Assembly (NCBI RefSeq): GCF_020740795.1
Contig: NC_067282.1
Location: 53,823,290 to 53,887,289 of the forward strand
DNA: 64,000 nt
Source of the DNA: Apus apus
Taxonomy: Eukaryota; Chordata; Aves; Apodiformes; Apodidae
Direction of reading: 5' to 3'
The notes beneath the pieces were generated by a model. That model was not told the origin of the DNA, ran no database searches, and was given only the letters and a program-made list of their open reading frames with translations. Both the position numbers and the translations under genes were made by a program. Positions 26,301 to 35,000 of the stretch are shown piece by piece (positions within the stretch are counted from its first letter, which is position 1; each line of letters begins with the position of its first letter).

Positions 26301-27445
26301 CCACTCTCAAGTCTCAGGCCAGCCTGTGATCCTGTATCGATTGCAGCAGGACATTAAAAGAGTGTGCAGAGCTTCACAGAGATGCCTCATGCAACACCAG
26401 GGCCAGGCTTTCCATTCTGAATCCTTCAGGGAAGGGCCTGCATCTTTGTGTTTTTCAGTCAAAGTGCTGTCAGAATTACAAATATGTTTTTTTTCCTCTG
26501 TCTGCTGAGCTTTGGCATGTCTTGGTGTAAAGTGTTTTATCTTCAAAATCCTACCTTAGCAACACGTATGTGGATTAAAGCATCCAAAGAAACAAGTCAG
26601 GTTTGGCCCTATTTTGACATGTGTCTTCTGATTAAGCTTTAACCATGTTTCATAGTTAATTATTTTAAACTTGCCACTATTGGTACCAACACAAAATCCC
26701 CAGAAATACAAAGTGACTTCTGAAACCTGCCCTGGCTCTTGGATTGCCACCACTGAGGCACACTGGCTAGTTCTGCATCTGCTCAGGGAAACTCCCTGTT
26801 TGCAGTGCTCAGGTGGACTCCAAAGCAGATTTGGGCAATATTATCACACCAGCCACTTCTTTTTTCATCTTGCACCCCAGCCCCTGGCTCCAAGCACAGG
26901 CCCAGCCTATCTTCAGCACCACAGACCTGATGGAAAGGTGCAACAGCACAACCTCCACACACCTCCAAGTCAGGGAAACCTCCTTCCACTCCCCCCAAGT
27001 GCCTACCACTGTTTCCTGGCAAAGACAACACTTCTGGCTTTGCCCTCCAGCCACAGACAGTTTGGGCCAGCCCTGGCACTGGAGGGTGATGCTGGATGTG
27101 GGGAGCAGAGCTGCCCCCCCAGGCATGGTGACTGCCAGCCCCCCTGGGCCGGCATACACAGCCTCACTACTCTTGGCCCTCAGTGTTTGCCAGCTGGAGA
27201 GGCTGAAACAGGCAGGCTGCACACTGGGCTTCTCTCTTTTTTGCCTCCTTTCTGGAGCACTCGGCACCCACTGCAGTTCTTTGAATGCATTTGCCCCTTC
27301 TCACTTAGTTTGCCTCCTCAAACTCATTCAGGATTCCTGTGGGAGCTGATGTTTCTTGGCGAATGGATGTGATTGTAAAGAAAAAGATGAGCCAACTACA
27401 ATTTCCAGAGGTCCGCTCAGGAAGTTTATATTCTCTCTTTTCCAG

Positions 27446-27541
27446 GGAGCATTTACTTTCCAGGGGAGCATGATCGACATGCCATTACTGAAGCAGGCAC
27501 AGAACATTGTTACGCTTGCCACAGCCATCAAGAAAAAATGA
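27446..27541 (+). CDS. CLYBL: CLYBL terminal coding exon with catalytic Asp and stop
   Basis: The exon encodes 31 residues, GAFTFQGSMIDMPLLKQA then QNIVTLATAIKKK, and a TGA stop at 27539-27541. The Asp of SMIDMP (residue 11 of the exon) is the C-terminal catalytic residue, Asp320 in human as I recall. It is supplied by this lid segment to the active site and is intact. The acceptor is TTTTCCAG at 27438-27445, phase 0, matching the preceding exon's phase 0 donor 15.3 kb away. The five exons together give 195 codons including stop, exactly what is needed to complete a 340-residue protein from residue 147. The ending KKK replaces KEK in human. Confidence 0.96.
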   Translation, partial: GAFTFQGSMIDMPLLKQAQNIVTLATAIKKK

Positions 27542-27650
27542 GCTGGTAAATGAAGCTCTCACCATGGGGGCTCCAGTAGCTGTTTTAAAAGATGACTATA
27601 ATACTTGGGGGGGGGGGGGGAATAATAAAATTAAAGACATCAAGCTTAAG
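27542..27650 (+). other. CLYBL: CLYBL 3' UTR with AATAAA signal
   Basis: A consensus AATAAA lies at 27624-27629, about 85 nt after the stop, so the 3' UTR would be very short. Directly upstream of the signal is an uninterrupted run of 14 G (27607-27620). Cleavage would be expected about 10-30 nt after the signal. The exact end is an estimate, and longer isoforms are possible. Confidence 0.5.
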
Positions 27651-27759
27651 CAGAAATTCATTTCCATTTTGCAGATCTGTCATAGTTTGCTTGCCAGGAT
27701 TGCTAATTAGTAAAACTGTTCCTGACTCCAACCGCTGCTCCCTCCTGCAGGGCCCACGG

Positions 27760-28060
27760 ACGAAGTTACGTCACCAGCTGTGTGACATCACGGTAGTTAC
27801 TACAAACGCAAGATTATGACTTCACTGGAGGAGAAAGGCAAAGCATAAGCTGTGAGCTCTGTTGGAAGAGCAGAGGGAAACTGAGTCAGTCGCTTCTATT
27901 TGTGTCTACGCTTCTTCCCGCCCTGGTGCAGAACTCCTGTCAGAAGGGGCAAAGTCTCAAATAATTACGTACTGGTTGAAATAATTGTGGTGAAAATCAT
28001 TACCCTGTGCAGGCTTCGCATCTGTCCCGCCCCCATCCCCCTCCCCCTTCTATAAATGTA
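27760..28060 (+). promoter_or_regulatory. Promoter-like cluster: CRE-like sites, AP-1 site, GC boxes, TATA
   Basis: In order: TTACGTCA (27766-27773), E-box CAGCTG (27775-27780), TGACATCA (27783-27790), TGAGTCAG (27882-27889), a C-rich GC-box run (about 28027-28048) and TATAAATG (28051-28058). Paired CRE-like sites around an E-box, then GC boxes about 5-25 bp before a TATA element, is classic promoter layout. The predicted start would be near 28080 on the + strand. No recognised gene follows, only the orphan frame at 28199-28465. An AATAAA at 28185-28190 could end a very short transcript. Confidence 0.35.
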
Positions 28061-28198
28061 CAACAGCCATTAAAAATATTGCTCTCACAATGCAGGACTC
28101 TTGACTTTCTTCTCCTTTTTTTAAGCATTCCCTATTCAGAGCATTTCCTCCTGGAAACGTCCAGCCCGGGGAAGGGTTGGGCGGCAATAAACTTGTAG

Positions 28199-28465
28199 TT
28201 TTTGGAGACACAATGCAGCAGAACTTGTGCATATGGTCTCGAGTCAGATTTACATCACATTAGGGATACGGCTACAGGTCATGTGGGCCGTGTGGTTAAC
28301 GGGCTTAGTAAAGCTGTTTTGAAGAGGTTAACCCAGCTTGTAGTAAGGGTAAATAAACATAACAACCAGGCATTGTCCTCTATTCAGCATGTACTCTTAT
28401 ATGGAGGGCTAAAGGGTATTGAAGCTGCAGAGGATCAACTTGTGGTTGCCAGAGGACTCCAATGA
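28199..28465 (+). other. Orphan 88-codon open frame without ATG
   Basis: The frame is open from after TAG (28196-28198) to TGA at 28463-28465 and contains no Met codon. Its composition is protein-like, with a central KAVLKRLTQLVVRVNKHNNQ and later QHVLLYGGLKGIEAAEDQ, including stretches of amphipathic helix character. I do not recognise the family. A decayed fragment of an inserted viral or mobile-element gene is possible, as is chance. It sits about 120 bp after a predicted TATA-driven start. Nothing visible shows it is translated. Confidence 0.25.
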
Positions 28466-28779
28466 AGTTTGAAACACCAACAATCAGAGATTTTGTTTCT
28501 GTTCCTCATTAAATCATGAGCTTTTGTGCTCAGACTATGAACGACTGTTCTTTAAGAAATTAACAGAATGGGAAGTTTTAAACTATGCACCAACCTTTTC
28601 ATGACCTACACAGCAGCAATGCTGCTGCACTTAGACAAACACCGCGGGGAAGGCTGTTCTGTTTATTTAAATTTGTAAATAGAAAACAGTTGTTTTTTAG
28701 TTTCATTTTTCACCGCCTCCATGGCCATTTTACTTATGGTGCCACAGCGGCTTATTCCTCCCATCTGCTCGCTTAGCGT

Positions 28780-29325
28780 GTTCCCCGCCCCCCCCCCCCC
28801 GCACCTCGTCTCCGCGCAGCGATTTTAAACATTTTGGGTTATTTTTGGTTTAATTAAGGGGAGAGGAAGGAAGGGGGGGGGAATAAAACAAAACAAAAAA
28901 AGAACCAAACCAAACAAACGACAAAAAAAAATCCCACCAGATACATCGAGCAAACCCGCGGGGAAAGGGAACCGCGGGGACAGGACGGGGGGGGATCGGG
29001 AGCGGCGGGGGCAGGGACGGGCTCGGCCCGGGAGGCGGCAGAGGAGCGGGACGGAGGCAGATCCCTCTGGGCACGGCGGGATTCGGCAGAGGAGCGGGAC
29101 AGGGGAGGGCAGCCCCCAACCCCCGGGACCCCCAACTGCCCGGGGGGTCGGTCCCTACTGCCCTTCCAGCCCGGCCGGAGCGGCCCCGAGGGCGCGGCCG
29201 GGGGGCGGGAGGGGGGGTCGGGCAGCAGAGCCCCCCCCGTGGGGTTTGGGGATGAACAGCGTGGGTCAACACCATCCCCCAGCCCAGGCCTTGTCCGAGG
29301 GCCCTGCGCTGGGTGATCCCTTACA
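28780..29325. other. GC-rich block with C/G homopolymers
   Basis: High-GC sequence with a C-run near 28787-28800 and many G-runs. Overlapping open frames on the - strand (proline/arginine-rich) follow from composition and are not supported as genes. It immediately precedes the AT-rich enhancer-like cluster and may be the edge of a CpG island. Confidence 0.6.
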
Positions 29326-29329
29326 GCGC

Positions 29330-29600
29330 GGGGACCTCCAGGCTAATCTGATTAATTAAAGACTACCTGTTTATACTGCGCGTCGCGCACCCTCTTCCCC
29401 GCCCCCCCCGCCTTGCGTTCGAGGGCACCCTCCGTTATTAATTCCTGGCTGACTAAATGATGGGTAACACTATTAAAACATTATCAGAACTAATGAGAAA
29501 CAATTACTTAGGAGATGAGCTGGGACAAGCCGGGGCTGGGCACATGTGTAGTTATCCCCGCAGATTACGTTAATAAATCATCAGGTGCAAAGGCAAGGCG
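29330..29600. promoter_or_regulatory. Enhancer-like non-coding segment 1 (homeodomain-rich)
   Basis: AT-rich, non-repetitive sequence with dense homeodomain cores: TTAATTAA at 29352-29359, TTATTAATT at 29435-29443, and GATTACGTTAATAAATCA near 29572-29589. It lies between GC-rich blocks and contains no plausible reading frame. This texture is typical of conserved developmental enhancers, as expected around ZIC genes, but conservation was not measured. Confidence 0.4.
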
Positions 29601-29724
29601 GCGGCACGGCCTGGCGCAGGGAACGGGAAGTCAGATTGATGAGACAGAGGGTTGGTTTTGCGGTTTGGATTGGTTTCGTTGGTTTGTTGGCGTGGGGGGG
29701 CTTTTTACTCTCCCCCCTCCCCCC

Positions 29725-30125
29725 TAATTTTTTCATTAATCTCAATAGGACCCGTGCGGCATAGATTGTTTTATTCCCTTAATACCGCGCCGAGGGGGGG
29801 GGGGGGGAAGGGAGGCTGGTGGGGAGAATAAGATTTTTTTAAAAAATAATGTCTTCATTGTTTTACTGAAGTCTTAATGACAACGTGTGACAAGCTGCGC
29901 GGCCGCGGAGAACAGCGCGGGGGGGTCGGCGGAGACGCTCCCGACCTCCCGCCCCCTCCGCCCCCTCATAACAACCCAGCAATAATAAGATCTCTTGAGG
30001 TGTTTGCGCGCAACCTGTCTCTCCCTTCCGCAGCTGGCTGCTTAAGTAACTTCGTGACCCGTACGCGGAGAAATCGGATAGGCGAATTGTTGGATAATGT
30101 TGGTTATATTCAGATTGCTCCTTAA
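29725..30125. promoter_or_regulatory. Enhancer-like non-coding segment 2
   Basis: Two AT-rich parts around a GC-rich core. A SOX-type CATTGTT is at 29856-29862 followed by a TTAATGA core. Further along are AATAATAAGATC and TTAAGTAAC-type sequences without simple-sequence character. No supported coding frame. Assigned as regulatory by texture and position only. Confidence 0.35.
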
Positions 30126-30319
30126 ATTTCCCCGCCGCACAATTCCCCAGCGGAAAGTCCGGCTTCCATTTAACAGCCTTAACGATTTTCGCTTTATAAG
30201 TAATAAAACGCGATTTATTTGGGTTTTTTTCGTTTACTTTAGGAAGCTTTCCGTGTTTTTCCAGCTTTATTCTTCTCGTTTTTTCTTTTTTTTTCTTTCT
30301 CTCTTTTTCTTTCCCGCCT

Positions 30320-30640
30320 GGTGCTAGGCGAGCAATTGATGAAACAAAACAGATTATAAGATTAGCAGCAGGATTTTGTGCATATTAATGATAGGGAAGG
30401 GCACCGAATGGGTTTGTAATTGCAGATCTTGCGCTTGGGATTGGGAACTGTAGCCCTGCTACAGCAAAGACCCCCCTGTGAGGTTTTCACATTGGAACTT
30501 AGGGGAAAAGTGAAAAAGTAATTACCAGAGCACAACATTGAAATGTTAAAGCACTTATTCTTTCTTTCAGCGTTCTGTTTTAAAGGGGCAAAACGGGCAA
30601 AATGGAAAATAAATTACTTTCAAATAAGTAGGTTAGCACC
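30320..30640. promoter_or_regulatory. Enhancer-like non-coding segment 3 with POU/SOX motif
   Basis: The segment contains ATTTTGTGCATATTAATGA (30373-30391). Within it GCATATTAAT (30380-30389) fits the class III POU (BRN-type) pattern GCAT-N2-TAAT, and the adjoining ATTTTGT resembles a SOX site. A second part around 30515-30560 carries GTAATTACC and the short palindrome AACATTGAAATGTT. SOX/POU pairing would suit neural expression of ZIC genes. Function is inferred. Confidence 0.4.
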
Positions 30641-31189
30641 TGAATGCTGGTGCGCATTTTTCCCTTTTTTTTTTTTTTCTTTTTCTCCCCCCCCCCTTTT
30701 TTTTTTTTTTTTTTAATTCTAGCAATTGTTTAGCAGGGAATTTGCTTCTGAACCTACCATCCAAGCAGCAGAAACGGGGGAAGGGAGGGCAAGGAGACCT
30801 CGGGAACACAGGGGCACTCCGCCTGTGAGGTTTGAAGCAAATATCACCAGGAAAGCTGTTCAAAACTGCAGTCTGAAATGTACGGATTTTTGTTGTTGTG
30901 GTGGTGATTTTTTATTTTCTCCTTTTATTTCCCTTTGGGTTTGTTTGGAAATCGGGGCTTAAAAGGAAAAAAGACCGTTTTGGTTTCCTCTTCGACTCAA
31001 GCATCAAACGGTATTTCAGCAAGGGATGCATTTCACAACTCCAAATCCCTTACAGGAACGGTGCGTTCCCTGCAATATCGAGAAGTAACTTGACACTGAA
31101 TTTTAGCTCTTATTAAGGGTGCCGCCTCCTCGGGCTGCTTCAGTCCTCCTCCCCTGAGCTTAGTCTTCCTAAAAATCTGGATTTTTTTT

Positions 31190-31350
31190 TGCGATTAAAA
31201 CACAGTGCTCCTTTACTGACTTTTCTAATCATTCTCTCCTGTCATTAACAGCAAAAGATGGCTTAGCTTTAATGGCACCTCCTCGCGCGTATTGTTTGAA
31301 TTCTGCGTTCAACGGAAAATAAATATAGCTGGTGGAAATTAGGCTTTGAA
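31190..31350. promoter_or_regulatory. Enhancer-like non-coding segment 4
   Basis: AT-rich non-repetitive sequence with TAATCATT, GTCATTAAC and TTTAATGG-type homeodomain cores and no reading frame. It is bounded by T/G-rich simple sequence on its right (about 31360-31430). Confidence 0.3.
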
Positions 31351-31967
31351 AAAGTTTGGGCTTTGTTCTGTTTTGTTTTGGGGTTTTTGTTGGGTTTTGT
31401 TTTGGTTTGTGTGTTGTTGTGTTTTTTTACGAGCCAATAAAATGGAGTATCTGCTCCTCAGGCAGTAATTTCTGCTTTCGAAATTGGGGGTGGGATGGGG
31501 GATGTAAACTCAACTTTTCCTGCATTTCGTCCATCCCGTGGCTCTTCTTTCTTCTCCCACCTTCGCCTCCTCGGAGGTTCAGAGAGCACGGCAAAGCTCC
31601 GAGGTGGGGATACATTTTTAACTACTCTTTTAAAAATATAAAAAGGGAGGATGGGAGAGGATAACAGCCCGTGAGGGCGGCATATTATTTTTTTATTTCC
31701 CCCCCTGTCCCGGGGCTTGGGTCAGCGCACCCTCCGGGGGAGCCGGGGCGGAGGGGAGCCCCGGGGGGGCGGGGGCTGCGGGCTAGGTTTGGGTGCTGGC
31801 ATTTGTACGAGCCACCGAGCTGACGGAACGGGGGGTGGGGACGGGGTTGTCGTCTCCCAGCCCGGGGTCGAGAAGCTGGCAGCGGCACCCGGGGAGATGG
31901 GAGGGGACCCCTGCAGCCCCCCACCCCCCCGCGAGTCACTAGTCTGCAGCCACGGGGTGGAGGGAGT

Positions 31968-32078
31968 GAGGGAGGGAGGGAGGGAGGGAGGGAGGGATGG
32001 ATGGATGGATGGATGGATGGATGGATGGATGGATGGATGGATGGATGGCAGGCAGGCAGGCAGGCAGGCAGGCAGGCA
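31968..32078. repeat. Compound tetranucleotide repeat (GGGA)n(GGAT)13(GGCA)8
   Basis: Three tetranucleotide arrays differing by single-base changes follow without interruption: GGGA-type 31968-31994, GGAT 31995-32046 (13 units) and GGCA 32047-32078 (8 units). Translation gives artefactual MDGW and RQAG repeats on + and SIHP repeats on -. These are not genes. Confidence 0.97.
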
Positions 32079-32099
32079 ATCTCTAGACCTCCAGAGACT

Positions 32100-35000
32100 G
32101 GGAGAGCCTCATGCCATCCTGTGCTGCTGCAAGGAGCCCCGGATACCATGGAGAAAGGGGTTGGGGCACTTCAATTATACCCCTTCCACAGCCACCAGAA
32201 CGATCTCCTCCAGCCCCCCACCCCACCCCCCCCACCCCCCCCATGCCCACAGCACCCCTTGAGCTGGGACCTAGTGGCTTGTGCAGAGCCCAGCCATGCA
32301 CAGAATTCCATACCCAGTGGTGCTTCTAAAAACCATCAAGGTGCCCCAGGCCCAGGGGATCCCCTCACCCTTCCCCAGCCATGTGCATCCCTCACTGGAA
32401 ACAGTGTGGGGGGTGGATTTCCTCCCCACACCCAGGGGTGCAGGGAATGGGATGCAGAGCAAAAATGTCTTGCAAGTGCCCATATGGCTAATCAGGGGAA
32501 GTGATCAGATGTCTTCACCATGTTCTGGGGTTCTTGCTTCCCAAATTTAGACAGAAACACCCGAATCTGTTGATAGCAAAGCCAATACTGTTAGGTGCTG
32601 CCCAGAATGATGCCTTTAGAAATGCAAAAGGACCTATTCCTAAAGATGCTGTAGGTTCCTGCTGGCATTGTTTTAAACTGATCAGCCCGGTGAGAATGAG
32701 GAGTGCTATATGCCTGCACTTGGGCATCTGTAATTTAAAGTGGGGCTCTTAGGTCTTATGATTGTAATTTTATTCCTATTTCTGCTAGCACTTGTCCCTG
32801 TGTGAGAAATCCCTGCAATACCCTAGAATTTATGAGCTACATGTTTCATGCTGCTGGGAACACCTGGTCTAGGCTTCCTGATACCTGACTTCATTCCTGG
32901 CTTGCTTTTGCAGTAGTCTTTAACACATAGCAGTTTTTGTGCAGGTCTGGAACACTGTGTCATGCCACTGGAAATGCTTCATGTTAACTCTGCATGTCCT
33001 GTCCTATGTAAAAATGCAGCTCAGATACAGTCAATAGAGTATTTTTCTCTGCAAATCTGACCATCTCTGACTGCCCTGCCTCCAGTTTCATCACCAAAAG
33101 GCCCATGGTTGGGTGATTCAGAATTAAATACCTGCAGTTGAGGAGGGAATCAGTGCCAGAGGATGCACACTGGATGTCCGGTTGCATCACTGGTGTTGCT
33201 GTGTGACAGCACAGGTGAGAGAACAAAATCACTTCCAACCTCTTCAGTCATCAGCACTTGGGCCATCAGTGAAGGGTTTGTGTTTTATTTTAGAGTTTAA
33301 GAAGGTCCCACAGGTCTGTGGCACTTGGTCAGGTGTGGGAAAGAGCTGTGGTCCTTGCCCAAGTGATGCCCCAGCAGGATCTCACCTGGCAGGGACTGCC
33401 CATCCCACGGCCAGACCAAAGACCTCCCTCTTCACCTGAAAGCATTCAGGCACTTTCAGCTCCACACCAGGATGCTCTATTCAGAGGCTACTTAGAATAT
33501 CTAGTAGGCAGAGACATTATTTTTTTTATCATTGATTTTGAAAACAAAAACCAAAAAAACAACCCACCGTTCCCCCTAAAAAAACCAACCAAACAAAAAA
33601 ACCCAAAACCAACCACCAGTCCTGTACCAATGGCAAAAATCTCTGTTGGCACAGTTCCTAGATTTTGCAAGGAGTTAAAAAATCCAGAGAGGAACTGGAT
33701 TAACTGACTTCACCATACGGGTAAATACTATTTTGTTGAATATGAAGGGTATGCCAAATTTACAGAAGAAGACACACAGTATGTTCAGCAATAAATGTAA
33801 ATATGCAATCCTTTCTTTAATGTTTAGCTAGCATTTGTTAAAGGGGTACATGAGGGTGATGTATACAGTGCAAGTTTGTTGTCTAAGCCTAGGGAAATGA
33901 GTGTGTCTTTGTGCCCAGGTTTTCCTGAAGCACACACATTCCCTAGTATAGGCAGACACAGAAAATTGGAAGGCTCTCTCATTTCACATGGAGGAGAGAT
34001 GTAAAGAGCTGTGCTTGGCTCCTTGCTTTGCTCCCCCCCCAACTGACACTAGTTTGTGTCAAGTTTACAAAAAAAAAAACCCTGCTGCTGTAACACTCCA
34101 TTTGAGAGGTGGGGGGGGAAGGATAATAAAACTTTATTTTTAATTGCTTCTCTGGCTATAAATTAACATGCATTGGGCTTTTTTTTTTTTTTTTTTTCTG
34201 TGAACAAAAGCACAATTGATGACAAGGCTTAGGGAAAGCAGGGAGTGAGCTCTGAGCCCCAAGGCTCCCCTGTGTATTGAACCTGAGCAGGGGGAGGCCT
34301 TGTCTGTGCCCAGAAGTTGAAGGGCACTGAGAACTACAACAAAACAATAGGGATTTTTATGTTTCGCTGACTGTTTTTGCAGCTGCATCTTCCCCCCCTC
34401 CTCCCTTCCCTCCCCATTATTTCATGTGAAAACCAAGTATGAAAATAGAAGCCATGGCTTTCCCCCTGGCCACAGCCAACATGCATAAAACTGGACCAGA
34501 AATCAACAGAGATCTGAGGTTAGCTGTAAGTCAGTGTTGCAGGCAACAGCAGAAATAGCTTTGTGCTTCTACACTGTATTTTGTTTCTGCTATCAGGGAC
34601 ACAAAGAGAGGGCTGAAGCCCACCAACTGCATTGTGAGTTCAACATGATCATCTTCACATCCCTGAGGCTCCTGATGGCATTTGAGGAGGAGCTGGCAGA
34701 GCGCATGGAGTTTTGCCTTTGCAACTTTCCCTCAATGCACGCCTCCCATTTAGCCCTAGAATATTTAATAAACCATCTCTTCTAGTGATAAAAGCTCAGA
34801 TGAGGTGATTTTTCTCCAGAGTTGTCTGTTGAAGCCCTTACACTGCTTCTCCTCTGGTGCATCCAGTTATGGACCTAAACAAAGAGCCAACTACAAGTGA
34901 GAAGCAGGCAGGCACAGACCACAGGCTGGAGACCAAATGTTAACAAAGATGTGGCCTAAGAAGTGGGGAAATACTGATGGAGAGGGGCTGAGAAATGACT

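Larger units (their letters stand above)
12157..27445 (+). other. CLYBL: CLYBL last intron, 15.3 kb
   Basis: This intron separates the KQVIHP exon from the terminal exon. I found no nested gene. Possible conserved non-coding stretches, judged only by AT-rich, low-CpG, motif-dense texture, are about 18000-18500 and about 24700-25030. GC-rich patches at 16330-16870, 17360-17940, 23870-24570 and 26670-27370 give overlapping open frames in several frames on both strands, the pattern expected of chance. The intron also contains an (AATT)n tract at 23371-23395 and an unexplained 73-codon open frame at 22873-23094. Confidence 0.75.

Noticed and set aside
26671..27372. 233-codon frame on + next to the last CLYBL exon
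   Set aside because: Other long frames on both strands cover the same interval. The product is of low-information His/Pro/Leu/Ser type and does not join CLYBL in frame.
31685..32504. Frames with MDGW, RQAG or SIHP repeats
   Set aside because: They are translations of the GGGA/GGAT/GGCA microsatellite.
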